Origin: Phymatolithon calcareum
Taxonomy: Eukaryota; Rhodophyta; Florideophyceae; Hapalidiales
DNA: 64,000 nt
Direction: 5' to 3'
Assembly: GCA_977006965.1 (NCBI GenBank)
Contig: OZ345352.1
Coordinates: forward strand, 3,224,001 to 3,288,000
The position numbers and the translations under genes are program-made. Positions 23,723 to 34,210 of the stretch are shown here, piece by piece. Position 1 is the first letter of the stretch; each line of letters opens with the position of its first letter. The notes under the pieces were generated by a model. The model saw only the letters and a list, made by a program, of their open reading frames with translations. It ran no database searches and was not told where the DNA came from.

Positions 23723-24389
23723 GAAGACCTACGCTCGCGCCACACAAAAAAGGACAACAGAAGTGAATTTCGTTCCATGTGAGATAGTTCCAGAAAAGAG
23801 TAGAGAATAAAGTCTGGTATCGTCGAATAATATTACATTGCTCAGTTAAGGGGTATATATACATGGGGGACAAGTCAAATTCTAGATTTTTCGCATGAAC
23901 CAGATCTGTCCCCACGACACGTTTTTCATCCCACATGTCCATACTCGCTCAATGCGGGCACCCGTCATGCACCTAAATTTTTAGTCGATTGTCCAGTTCA
24001 TTCACTACATATCGGTTTTCGAAGGGTCATGTTTAGAGCTAAGAAACACTGTTGCGCTACTATCTATGTCCGATACATGTCGGAGATTTTCAGATCTCCT
24101 GTCTGTTCTTCCAAAGTCGATCATGGGGATATGTACGGATTTATTTAGGCCTCACTTAGCAGTGTGCATGGTCAAAATAATACTGAATTAGTTCCTTTTC
24201 AGAATCGGCTCACAATCGGGTCGGGAGCACCGCGCCAAAATAAGAGTGCCCACGGAGACCTGGTATAGGATGAGCGCGGGCGCTGATGAGAGAATAGGTA
24301 TAGGTTCGGCGACCGTCTTCCTCGAAAGAAAACATACCGAGTGTTGCAGATTTCACGTAAGAATGAATCTTACAGAGCTGCGCGACGGC
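23723..24389. other. 3' flank of the zinc-finger gene; no other gene seen
   Basis: It contains an AATAAAG motif near 23806 and otherwise only short frames. Nothing is shared with the transposons elsewhere in the window. Confidence 0.4.
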
Positions 24390-24495
24390 GGCACGTAAGC
24401 AGTAAGACCACCTGTCGTACAGTTGTTAAACAGCCTTCGGGTGGTGTGCATATGCGGCCAAGAGAAAGGTCCTGGGTTCGAATCCCGGGTGTGCC
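24390..24495 (+). ncRNA. tRNA-like sequence (tRNA gene relic or SINE head)
   Basis: A pol III B-box, GGTTCGAATCC (24475-24485), sits in a T-arm with stem CTGGG/CCCGG. GGCACGT at 24390-24396 can pair with GTGTGCC at 24489-24495, counting G-T pairs, as a 7-bp acceptor stem. The 106-nt span would require a long variable arm or an intron. The D-arm and anticodon are not convincing, so I cannot assign an amino acid. A decayed tRNA or the head of a tRNA-derived SINE is more likely than a functional tRNA. Confidence 0.4.
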
Positions 24496-24849
24496 TGTTT
24501 GCGGTGAGGAGACTTACCCGTTTTTCTCCAAACTTCGCGCCACGTGGAATTTCGGATGAGCGGTTTCTGCATCGCACAAAGGGTCATTGATTCAGTGCAT
24601 TACAAGTGAGCTGTAAAGACATTTTAGCCGTTCACGAGGGCTCGCGAATCGTGGAACCATCGCAGTTGCATTTGGTGGAATCTTCTAATGATGAGCAGCA
24701 GGAAAAGAACAAGCGTGCTTACAATTTCTAAGCAGGATGAACACCCTGCCGTAATCAAAGAGGTAAAAACAGAAGCCCTGCTTGCCTTCCCCAAAGGGGA
24801 ACAATCATTAAAATATAGATTCGGCAAAACAACAATCTTCTTCTTACGG

Positions 24850-25025
24850 CTAAACGATCCGGGAAGTCGCTAAACTCGACCGAGGCGCTCCGATGCAGAC
24901 AAGACTGGGACGTCAATAACCCCCCGCGTGGATCGCCGCGCGGCACGACGGACCCGGGAAGTTGTTAAACTCGCCCATGGCGCTTCGCCGTAGAAACGAT
25001 TCGGGACGTCTCAAACTCCCATGTG
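24850..25025. repeat. Two-copy tandem duplication, unit about 97 bp
   Basis: GATCCGGGAAGTCGCTAAAC near 24856 recurs as GACCCGGGAAGTTGTTAAAC near 24952. Each is followed by a GGCGCT(T/C)CG and GGGACGTC pattern. There is no ORF of note. The segment between this and the tRNA-like sequence (24496-24850) holds only short frames. Confidence 0.45.
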
Positions 25026-25213
25026 CGTACCGTCACTATTCAAGGGACGGTATACTCTGCGTGATAATAGAAGCGATATGATTTTCCACCCCGAGACCCA
25101 ATCTGAAACCAGAGGTTAGGTTTTGGAGTTTTAGTTGACTATGCCACGTTCAGCGAAGTGGAGCTTTTGGTTTCCGACTGAGATCTCGCGGTTCAACAGA
25201 AGTGTTGCCCCAA

Positions 25214-25263
25214 GCGTCAGCAGATACGTTGGTAGCACTATAATAAAAATTTCTTCTTCTTGT
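25214..25263 (+). repeat. Short retroposon tail ending in (TTC)n, copy 1
   Basis: GCGTCAGCAGATACGTTGGT, then an AATAAAAAT stretch and a TTCTTCTTCTT run. The same sequence forms a 57-bp insertion with a target duplication at 61029-61085. It is therefore the 3' end of a short retroposed family (a SINE, or a LINE with a microsatellite tail). The body upstream cannot be delimited; the tRNA-like head at 24390 might belong to it but is more than 700 bp away. Confidence 0.5.
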
Positions 25264-25983
25264 GGCTGAAAGTACTGAACTTGCTGATGTAATTCTGTTC
25301 CTGCGGCTCAGAAAAAGAGTAATTTTGTGTTTTTATTTAAAGGTAACCAACTTGCTCGCTGCGGCTCAGGTGCGATAGTTACTAAAAACGCCACATATAC
25401 CCATCTTTGACGCTGGAGCCTGTGCAAAATATAAACATTTTGTTTCCGAAGTTCCATCAGTATTTACTCGTTGAACATGCGACCTCAAGGTCTCACCGGC
25501 TCTGAATTATTCGACTTCAACAGCTTGGACATCTGTCCATTTCTTTCTTTTCCAAAATCTTGGCCTCATAAGGCAGTGGACCAAAATGGAAAGAAAATGG
25601 TTCACTTCAAGTGCAGTCGCCCGTGGTCTAGCAGGGCAGACCACGTGGCCGTTCGCGTGAGTTTTCCTATCACGTACTGATACGGAAGATTGTGTCTTAT
25701 CATTTTACTTGATTGTATTTTTATCTTTGTTACCTTGCTGTTTTCTTGATCTATGCGGAGCAGTACATTAGCATTCCCTCAATGGCAATCTCAATTAAAT
25801 GTTACGAATTGAACTAACTCAGAAGTATCGTCGTGTTTGCAAGTGTTATGACTAGGGTACTCATGAGCCGCTCTTTTTGCGCCAGCGCCTTTGAATCGCT
25901 CCAGAAGCCTATCGTCACGAATATTGTTCTCGACAATTGTCGTACCGAGATATTCCGCAGTGCTTGCTAATTGACGCATATTT
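25264..25983. other. No recognisable gene
   Basis: Sequence of mixed composition with a 69-residue plus frame and a 62-residue minus frame, neither with a motif. Nothing else is visible. Confidence 0.45.
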
Positions 25984-26164
25984 TCAGTGTCACTAATTCT
26001 CGTGTCTGTGTCAATAATCGCAAAAAAGACATTTCAGTGTCACTATTTTGCAAAATGACACGTCAGTGTCACTAATCTGAAAAACAGTGGCTTGGTGTCA
26101 CTATTTTCCAAAAATTGCATCTCAGTGTCACTAATCTTCCAAACGGATCTAACATGTCACTAAA
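25984..26164. repeat. Minisatellite, unit about 29-30 bp
   Basis: The core GTGTCACTA recurs at 25987, 26037, 26066, 26095 and 26125, and as decayed forms at 26008 and 26154, giving a period of 29-30 bp. Between cores the units are A/T-rich and variable. No protein frame is maintained through the units. Confidence 0.65.
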
Positions 26165-26438
26165 ATTTACAGAAGGAGCTAGAAATGTACAATTTTCGGG
26201 AAATAGTTATTGCAAAGTCTATTCATCTCCTTGCCGAGTCCACCTTTTGCAAGCTCCAGCGGAGTGGGGGAAGTATCAAAATTTAGATATTTCTCACAAA
26301 AATTGAAAGACACGAATTTAATGAAAAGAAACAAGAACTTCATAGATCGGTCGTTAAAGGATTTTGAACTCGTCGAAGTCGTTCGCTACTACGTAGTCCT
26401 CCGCCATTGTCTTCAAGTACACATATAGAACTTTAGTC

Positions 26439-27254
26439 TCACTCGTTTTCCAGCCCACGGAACTTGACGTCGATGTGCGTCTGTACTGGTAAAGTAAGTG
26501 AAATACGAGCTATAGATTTGACGGCGTCCGAGAAATGGACCTCTTCTCCTTCAACGCGTTCTCGAAGCTGAGAAATTTCAGATGGTAAACAGTGTAGCCA
26601 TTTACAGCATCGCGTGCAAGCCATTCTATGTGCAACTGATATAATACATATTATGTTCACGAGGTGCTCTGGACAAATCACGGTGACTTTCAAAAACTCA
26701 TCTCCCTCCGCGACAGCCAGAGAAAATGCTCCTTGGCCAACACCCGACGGAAGAAGCACGGCGGCAGTGATCCTTTTAGTCTTAACTTCGGCCTTCTCCC
26801 AGAGAGAGGAAGTAAAGCGGATTGAAGTAGTGGTCGCCTATGTCGATCTCACCACCCGTATTGCCGTCCCACATTTCACCATCTGAATCACTGGCGGGAT
26901 CCACATCGCCTCAGGGAGCTCGGCGAATTCTTGAGTCACTGTCCGTGCGTCGGCGATCGAGATCTTCGCCGTCAACCGCCGCGTGAAAGAAGTAGAGCGA
27001 AGAGCTTGCGCGCATGGAATCATACCTCTTGCGAATTCTCTTCTCAAATTATTGTAATGCGTCCGAAAGTTAGAGAGCTTGTGCTGTTGAAAGAGTGGCT
27101 CAGACTCGTAAACTGTTTTCGGATCCTCTGCGCCGTTGATTTTACCGGGTTTGAACTTTTTCAAAAGAAGCTGGCGTACTGGGGAAGACTTAGACAGTCC
27201 GCTCGAGGGTCGTTTCTCAGTCATGGTACGAAAAAGAAAAAGACGATTTTGCAT
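26439..27254 (-). pseudogene. Coding-like minus-strand remnant, unknown protein
   Basis: Two frames with globular composition follow each other: 27254-26838 (138 residues; a Met at about residue 11 precedes a KSSPVRQLLLKKF stretch with FRTHYNNLRR later) and 26759-26439 (106 residues, starting LLPSGVGQGAFSLAV). In-frame readthrough from the first reaches the second after one stop. I believe they are parts of one protein because the second continues in the same frame. I do not recognise a family with certainty. The lack of intact length suggests a decayed gene, host or mobile. Confidence 0.35.
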
Positions 27255-28430
27255 TTGATTGTCGGATTATGGGTGTCAGTGGGATGCGTTTGGAAGTGTG
27301 TTGGATGCGGTGAGTTCTGTAGCCTAGAGTTCGCGGGAAATCAACTAAAAGAAGCCGTAATGTGCGGAAACAGCGCTATCATGAAGATAGAAGAAAGGCC
27401 TCGCTCTGTGAAAGCGGCTACAGTTGTATTCACACCACATTTTGCGCAAAATTGTACATTTATTTATTGTTTTTTTTCGAATTTTTATTAAATTGTAATG
27501 CCTCAAACTAAGTCTTCTGTGATTTCTGAAAACTTTACTGGAAGCAAAAAATATTTCCAATGAATATGAGAGAATGAGATGACGCAATTAGAGCTCATTA
27601 CCTAACGAAACGAAGCGATACTTGTCAGGCAAGCGAACGTTTCGTTCTTGCCAATTAGCAAGAAACATCGCCCCAAAAGTTACACCTCTCTGATTTTATA
27701 GTGGCGAAACTTTGTCCACCGCAGTCGTTTAGGCGCGTTTTTTTGGAGAAAGTTCAGCATTGAGACCTAAAAGCACCAACTTTCGCAAGAAGTTCGGAAA
27801 AAAAGCTCAAAGACATGGCAAAACGTTCTAGCGAAAGTTGAAACTTTCGCCGAAATGTCGCGTTTTTGGACCACAATTTCGCTGGGAAAGAGTTTCTAAA
27901 ATCTTAAATATTTTATATCCTTTTGTACCTAAACATAAGTACAACCAACTTTCGCGAAAATAAAGAGAGTAAGTTCAATGCTTTGCTCATTAGATCTTCC
28001 AAAATTCCGCGGAAGCAAAAGTTTCGATTCTAGCCATAGCATTGACAATTGGCATGATCGAAAGCTTCGAGAATTATCTCTTCGATGATCCGTGTACGTA
28101 GTATTTGTCCAATGCATCGAATGTAATACGTATAAGTTGAATATTATGCATCATATATTACAAATATATTTGTCCAATGTGCACGCAACACTTACAGTTC
28201 TATGACCAGTGCCCGTCTATATGAACTCGATATGCGTCAATGATTATAAAAAGCTTAAAAAGTCTGTTCAGAGCACATTTTTTAGGTTTCTCTTACAATC
28301 ATTGAATGACCTTCTCCAGTGTCGTCACGAGATGTGAAGCCGTTACAATTTTAACCTTCAACTTCACGAGATAATTTTACTCCTGCCATGTCATTGCTTC
28401 CTTGCGGAATACTTCAACTCCGACCATCTC
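27255..28430. other. No gene; contains a 9-bp perfect inverted repeat at 27831-27850
   Basis: A/T-rich sequence with recurring words such as AACTTTCGC and CGAAAC. GCGAAAGTT and its complement are separated by GA at 27831-27850. It might be a miniature transposon, but I could not find paired ends or a target duplication. Confidence 0.4.
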
Positions 28431-28613
28431 GTGATGGAGCTCCCTTCCCCTCCATTCGCCGATGCTGAGGATCAGATTGCAAACCAAGCCCTCTGTGTGG
28501 GTGCTTTTGTCACGAACCGCCGTTTTAAGTCTCTTTTCGGCAGAACGCAGGAGGCTTGTGCCATTATTTGGAACCGAACTTGTTCCAAGAAGCCCCCAAG
28601 AGACGTTCGGTGA
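28431..28613 (+). pseudogene. Possible transposase N-terminal fragment (tentative)
   Basis: A 60-residue frame with FKSLFGRTQEACAIIWNR. A phenylalanine-phenylalanine-glycine helix followed by an A-C-x-x-x-W motif is common near the start of several eukaryotic DDE transposases. The match is weak and judged by eye only. The frame ends where piggyBac fragment H begins. Confidence 0.2.
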
Positions 28614-28616
28614 TGA

Positions 28617-29110
28617 CGCCTGGCGACCACGAGTACTGTAAGCAGGATTTTATGCTTCAGAGGTTTTGCAGGCTGGGACTCGATAAAAGTATTCGAGAGG
28701 AAAGACCACCTTCGTAAGCCTTTACTGCCTTGACGTTATCAATCTTGAGTGCCTTAATTTTAGCCTTCTCGGTCGGTTTGTAAACTAAGACCAATTTCAA
28801 GCGAATCGTCGTGCATGCGCGACCAATGATTCATTCTAGAGTACCTCCATAACCGTGCCGTTCACCTTTTCTGACTTGCAAAAAGCTCCGTAGGACCTGA
28901 AACACTTTGCGAGACTGGTCACAGATGTTTTCTTAGTTTGCGCGGATCTGCCGACCACTCGGTGCATGTCCTTTTCTCGTAACATAGCAGGTCTGTTTCT
29001 TCAGAGTGAAAATTTTATTTTAATTCCTATCGCCGAACAATGCACTTTTAAGGTAGTTGTTGTGATTCTCATCTTGCAGAACAAAAGCCCACCTTTCCAA
29101 ATATAGCTCG
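28617..29110 (-). mobile_element. piggyBac-like N-terminal fragment, copy H
   Basis: This minus-strand stretch aligns with the first third of the A/B transposase gene (about 56601-57110 of copy B). The landmarks are the ACGTTATCAATCTTGA-type segment, the GTGCCGTTCACCTTTTCTGA segment encoding the KKVNG region, and the start-codon region near 29000. No terminal repeat or palindrome is present at its right edge, and nothing beyond the N-terminal third remains. Frames are broken. Confidence 0.7.
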
Positions 29111-29389
29111 AGACATCAATCCCAGCTTCGCATTTCTACGTATGTCCGAACGCGTCTGCGCATTGAATGTGGGAAATGCTTGTCCAAGAAAGGTCCTTAT
29201 TGATGGAAGATTGCAATCTGCACAAGTCATGGGACCCGTTCAACAAATATATACGTTAATCTCAGGAATTGGAGCAGAATATAGACATAACTGACCGCAT
29301 CGTCCAAAACGACAGATCTTCGACAAAGTACACCTAGCATGGCTCGTCCGTGGTGGACATAGCTGCAGTCCAGGCGCAGTTCTGTGGGG
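29111..29389. other. No recognisable gene
   Basis: Spacer between piggyBac fragment H and repeat R3/R4. Only one 71-residue minus frame is present, without a motif. Confidence 0.4.
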
Positions 29390-29830
29390 TTTTGAAACTT
29401 ACACGTTGGCACACAGGCTGCGGTCTGGTTGTTTCTTGGCAAAACGCTGAGGGCGCCGCTTCGCGGGGACCTTTAAAGAAAAAGAATTGGATCAAATAAT
29501 ATCTTGGCAGTATGAGAAATGGATCAATGGAAGAATCTGGAAGCCGCTTCGCGGCTTCCCTAGCCCGCCGCAGGCTCCGCCACGGTATTTCTTACAGTGT
29601 AAGCACATGTAAGCTTTAAGCTGTAAGCAGTACGATGCATGAACTTATAGGCAATGGTTCTAGGGTTTGTCGTTGGTGATCCTTCATGGTGTAAGTACGC
29701 ATCGAAACCTACGGTACGTTATTGACTGTAATGCTATCTGTGAGAGATTGCTGTAAATGCATGGTGAAATGACAATTTGAAGGGAGCCTGTTTTATAGGA
29801 AACGGATCGTATGATAAAGGCGTTGGACGC
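29390..29830. repeat. Repeat R3+R4 (partial copy of repeat X)
   Basis: R3 (29390-29600) matches 2960-3190 and 8100-8275; R4 (29600-29830) matches about 4640-4900. In X1 the two parts are separated by the GC-rich island, here they are joined. R3 ends in a near-perfect hairpin at 29539-29559 (GGAAGCCG and CGGCTTCC arms, CTTCG loop) followed by GC-rich sequence. No terminal inverted repeats are visible. Confidence 0.5.
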
Positions 29831-30079
29831 AACAAGTTTACAGGGGATTTCTAATGGTAAATTCTTTCCGCCACCCCCAGTAACCGTCCACCAATACTGA
29901 TCACTATCCAAACGCTGAGTTATCGACGCAAGATAGTTTTTCTTGCCGGATGGTCGCTCGAAAAGGACAAGTGGAAGAAGATCACCGATAGGTCGACGAG
30001 GTGCTTCTCCGGAAACCAGGAAACTAAAGTCGAAGACTGCAGGCGCTGCTTGAGAGAAATTATTACAGGAACGAAACAT
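29831..30079 (-). pseudogene. Coding-like minus frame, unknown
   Basis: The first 80 residues of a 131-residue frame (30079 downward) have normal protein composition, including KKNYLASITQRLDSDQYWWT and GGGGKNLPLEIP. The last third overlaps non-coding repeat R4. I do not recognise a family. It may be a fragment of the protein carried by a longer X-type element. Confidence 0.25.
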
Positions 30080-30770
30080 ACAATCCTGCCTGGTATCCTA
30101 CAGCGTAAAATATGGAGGAAGAATGAATCTTCGAACGCTCTGGAGGAGCGGATACAGCTGGCAGAAGCATATCGGCAAAATACGTCGCAGACGGCATCAT
30201 CAGAGAAATGTCGCGAAGAATCGAATCAGAAACAAGACCTTCAATGGAAGTCTCAGTATCTAGCTGTGGTCAGAATAAGGCATTAATTCCATGAAAATGA
30301 ACCTGAATTCTCAATGTGAGTATTAATAGCTTTCATTGGAGCTATGACAAGTCGATCTGCAACCGGGACTGATATCATCGCGAGGTTCTGCGCAGAACTC
30401 TCGTCTGGAAGCCAGCCGCCTACTAAACGTCATGAAGAGAAATTGGAGAGGAAGGGATACTCTTGCTGCCTAGCGAGAGGACATTCTTGTCTGAATCCCG
30501 AAACCCAATGACCCTAGGGCATTTCGGCGATATCTTTGTCATCGTTGGTCAACAAGGTCGCCGAACGGCTTGGGACACTAAACTTCACAGAATGGCTTTA
30601 ATCAATGCTACCTGCAACCAAGTAACTTTTTTGGAGTTTCAGGACCATGTACGACCGCGTCGTAATCTCTGCACTCCAACTAGAAATGGGAAGCCTCGCT
30701 TTTCCATCAAATATTCTCTGCTGGATGATAGATTACTTCTCGGAGACTCAATTGATCATTGACTATTGGT
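30080..30770. other. No recognisable gene
   Basis: Plus-strand frames 30050-30286 and 30463-30762 have no motif that I can name. Confidence 0.4.
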
Positions 30771-30772
30771 AG

Positions 30773-30905
30773 TGAATCCATGGAAGCAGTTGCGGATTAC
30801 AAGCTTCTAAGCGTTCATTTAGACCAGCAGCTGAGCTTCAAATAGCACTGCGAAGAATCGTCGCGGAAACGCAAGGTTAAGACCGGATTCATGTTTGCGC
30901 TAGGC
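30773..30905 (+). pseudogene. Possible reverse-transcriptase thumb fragment (tentative)
   Basis: Translated in one frame this gives DYKLLSVHLDQQLSFK, a stop, then H-C-E-E-S-S-R-K-R-K-V-K-T-G-F. LINE reverse transcriptases have a (K)YLGV-x-LD-x-x-LSF-x-x-H motif followed by a basic helix just after the catalytic core, which this resembles. No catalytic FADD motif is visible upstream, so it is at best a decayed remnant. Confidence 0.3.
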
Positions 30906-31356
30906 ACGATGAGTTGGAGGCTATAACCGGGCTGAATGAAGGCTTTCCGAAAAACCTGCTGCGAGCCGATCACTCTCTAGGGCGCATCATAATATGCGGT
31001 CAATGGGTTCGAGACACATAGTCGGAACGTGGAGGTTGCGCGAAATGAGCCTCCACGTGTTTTTCGTGGCTTCTTGACACCAATGAGTATTCACAGTCTA
31101 CGCAGGCTGACTAGCATGAAAACACTACGGCATCTTGGTGACCAAGATGTGGCAATGGAAGGCTGTTCGCACTCGTTCAGAAGCACTCATGGGGAACGCG
31201 TCTAACGACCGCACCAAACCTTCGAAACTACGAAGTTTACCGTTCGACTCAAGCGTTGAACTCATTGTCTCCAGAACAATCTTTCATGGCCACAGATTTC
31301 CGTCTACACTCATATCGCTCGTCTCGGAGGCTTTCAATTATCTACAAGCCAACCTC

Positions 31357-32461
31357 AGCGAAGGCGAGTGCGAGATCTCTGCCGAATGGGACCACCAAAG
31401 ATGAGGGGACGGTATCAACCAGAAATAATTTCATTAAGCCTGGCAAGATACGAAGATCGCCCTGAAGTAGAGAAGAGTATATTTGAAGACATAAAGACAT
31501 CAGGGAAGCAACGAAGGACAGGGAATATCTCAAGATCTATGAAAACTTGCGACAAGCCCTTCAGAAAGCCCAGGAGGGATCTTTCACGAAGAAGAGGAGT
31601 AGGTAAGAAATAATTAAGGTATGGGAAAGGAAGAAGAGACAAAATTAAAGAAGATTCCTATTGAAGGCAAGCTACGAGGTATCCTATACAGAAGAGAAAG
31701 AACGACTCGTTGAAGGTGCCTAAGGTTGACATTTAATCGTGCACCCTTTGGAGAAAATCACTACTGGGTACCTACTTTGGGATTGCCGCCATGATCGAGC
31801 TATTCGCCTTAAAACGTACTTTAGCGGCGTCAAATATGAGTACAGAAATTGAGTTTGAGTGCAAAAGGCTCACAGCTGCTCTTTTTCGGGGAGAAGTATT
31901 GAGTAGCAAGAGGACTTTTGCTTAGAGAATATCGGAAGAGATGCCCCGCTACTCCAAGGTGAGGCTTTAGTGAAAGGAGGTGTATGATACTTTCTAGATT
32001 ATTTTCGGTGGTGATATGACACAAGTGGTGACACGTGTGGTACGGTTGTATTTGAGTGTGGTTGGTGGTGAAGGTTGGGTTCGAGGTTGGACTCGGTGGT
32101 TCTGGTGGTGTTTGAGGGTCTGCTGTGGCGGTCTGAGTTGGTTGCCGGCCTCGGCTTCGGGGCCGGCTTCCGAGTTTATATAGAGTTGCTAAAGAAGTCT
32201 AGAGTATAGCAAAAGGTCTTCTGGATACGTTCCATTATGAAATAAGATGCCAGGCCATCGCATCTATAATGACGCCTTTCATGATGTCTAATAGGCATAA
32301 GGATTAAAATAATTTTGCCAAGACATAGAAATATATAATGGCATAAAAGTATATAAGTATAGAAGTACTATAAGGATAAGGAGTATAAGGATGACATAAC
32401 ATGTTTAAGTACTATACCCTTACATTTTGGAGCTCTCAAAATAAGATCATTAAATATCCCC
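31357..32461 (+). mobile_element. LINE-B copy split by a solo LTR
   Basis: The plus-strand DNA aligns with the LINE-B copy at 47985-48650. GGGACCACCAAAGATGAGG, the AAGCCCAGGAGGGATCT region and the CTATTGAAGGCAAGCTAC region are all present, but frames are broken. Near the 3' end the sequence GAGGCTTT is separated from GGAGCTCTCAAAATAAGATC by the solo LTR at 31971-32424. The 5' boundary is approximate; CCTCAG words at both ends may be a short target duplication. Confidence 0.65.
31971..32424. mobile_element. Probable solo LTR, 454 bp
   Basis: It starts TGAAAGG and ends CCTTACA (TG...CA), with imperfect inverted termini: TGTATGATACTT near the start is echoed by AAGTACTATAC near the end. It interrupts LINE-B exactly between GGC and GAGCTC. 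The flanking 5-mers TTTAG and TTTTG differ at one base and fit the TTTGG found in the uninterrupted copy, as expected for a 5-bp LTR target duplication. A GTGG-rich stretch and a TTTATATAG TATA-like box lie inside. No internal retroelement genes are present. A miniature DNA transposon is the alternative. Confidence 0.5.
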
Positions 32462-32637
32462 TCAGGTGGGAACGGCGTGGGCCGTAAGCTAACTGAACTA
32501 CCACGGGTCCCCACGAAGCCTTCAAAAATCGGGCTGACTCAGATTAAGTGACAGCGCAAGTAATTACCAACGTTCGAGCAAATCATAGACAAAAACGCAT
32601 AACCTAATCTAATTTACCTGTACTTGTCCGCTGCTCA
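32462..32637. other. No recognisable feature
   Basis: Spacer between LINE-B and repeat U. Nothing is recognised. Confidence 0.4.
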
Positions 32638-33002
32638 GTTCATGCATTGTATCATATATCTCATGCGTCCCTGTTGCTTGGTTCGCTCCTGTAGCGTTAC
32701 TGCTGCGGTGAATAGTTGCAAGTTTTGTAAAATTTGGGAGCACAATATACTCTGAAGTTTGAAAGCTATGTAATTCAACTATTTAAGGTAGAAAAGATGT
32801 TCAGACTATAGGAAGTCTGTACAGGAAGAAAACAGACATCACAGCTGTTCGGACAGATTTTCAGGGTGATAGCTTTCTTAGTAAAAAGTTAGCCCTTAGG
32901 GAAAAGTATTTCCTTCCTGGGTGTAGATTAAGAAGTTTCCAAAAGAGAGAACTGTTAAATTCAGAATTCAAGTCTCTACCGAATGCTTGTATCGAGTCTA
33001 GG
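32638..33002 (+). repeat. Unknown repeat U, copy 2
   Basis: The reverse complement of 16446-16862 aligns here. The shared frame includes GRKDVQTIGSLYRKKTDITA, QGDSFL and KYFLPGCRLRS. The stretch sits directly before the truncated 5' side of piggyBac relic G. The frame is better preserved than the flanking DNA, which suggests a former protein-coding element. Function is unknown. Confidence 0.45.
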
Positions 33003-34210
33003 CCAGCAAAATCTGAACCACGAAGCGGGCTTACAGTACTCGCGGTCACCAATCTTCTTCCCTAAACGCCGAGTTCCCCGTTCAGTATCAACCACTCTCT
33101 GGACAAAAGGCAACACAAACCAACAATACAATCAAAAGTAGCTCCGAACGCCGTCTTGCGGGCTCTCTCGCCTACACTCTGCATTTTTCATGAGACGAAT
33201 AATCACAAGGGAAGCTTGCTGTCTTTGAACCAGACCATGAGCAGATTATTTTTGCTCCCGGAGTGCTATGGTTCGCGCGCCAAGTTCTCTGTACAATTTG
33301 GCGAAGTATTCCCCGTCAGGTCTGGAACTTTCGCACTATAAACGGAGAAGTTATATCTGAGAACGGTGGCATCGGGTTCCACACAGCGTAATATTCGTTC
33401 ATGGCGATGTTTCGCCGAGTGCACCTGCGAGCAATTGTTGCTTTGACGTCCGCAAAGCTGAAACAAAAAAGAATGGAGATTGCGGTGACAGAACGTCTAA
33501 AGATTTTTAGATCCTCCTATTTGAGTTGAGCACGAAGAGATTTATGAAAGTCTACCATGGGGAACAACTATATCCTCTCCCCTTCATTGTCAAAGAATAG
33601 GATGACCAGAGACAGGATTTTTTCGATTCTACTACTGACCACAAAAAGCCCACTGTGCTTCTGTTAGACTTGATTTGCCTTGACAAGTTTATATCTCTTT
33701 GGTATGGCAACGCAGGCCATTGGATTAAGAATGGCCTGCTTTAGTACAACGCCATCCACCGTAAACCGGTTGCTAGATACGGAACTTTGTCTAGGGAAGA
33801 CGTGAATCTTGAGCTGGGGAAGGGGGCAGAGGGCGAGAAGAAAATATTTGGAAGGTGAAAATGCCCGTCGTGCAAGTATACTGTGCCGTCTTGTCGCCCC
33901 GTACTCTGGTACAAGGCGCCTTGTCCTTCCGGATTCATTTACTTTGAGCAATATTCGTCAATGTGCAGTACTCCAGACCGTACATTTGCTCCGGGGGCGG
34001 TGCTGAAACCCACGATACTCCCACGATTATGAAAAGTAAGCCACAGGTGACATGATGACTACTTTAGCTGTTAAAAACAACTGCAGATTCTGCCCAGTCA
34101 AGGAATAACACTCGCGTTCTCATCACTTAATAGACGTGCTGGCGTTGCAATCAAAACATGTGGCACGTCAACTGATAGAAACTGTTCTGTTAAGCACGAT
34201 GAACACATAT
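33003..34210 (+). mobile_element. piggyBac-like relic, copy G (main part)
   Basis: It starts at the equivalent of residue about 105 of the A/B transposase (GCCAGCAAAATCTGAACC) and continues in plus orientation through the middle region. TCTGGTACAAGGCGCCTTGT corresponds to the residues just before the second catalytic Asp. A deletion then joins that site to the Arg/Lys-rich linker, removing roughly residues 465-655 including the third catalytic Asp. The Cys-rich C-terminal stretch follows (AACTGCAGATTCTGCCC). Frames are broken throughout. The element is interrupted at 34211 by repeat X2 and resumes at 35641. Confidence 0.7.

Noticed and set aside
24341-24559. A 72-residue ORF with ERSWVRIPG
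   Set aside because: This peptide is what a tRNA T-arm gives when translated; it overlaps the tRNA-like sequence and has no other support.
25984-26164. Regular 29-bp repeats with variable spacers, CRISPR-like at first sight
   Set aside because: Repeats are short and imperfect, the context is eukaryotic, and there are no cas genes; a minisatellite explains it.
27600-27970. A possible miniature transposon with CGAAAC/AACTTTCGC words
   Set aside because: No paired ends, target duplication or second copy could be found.
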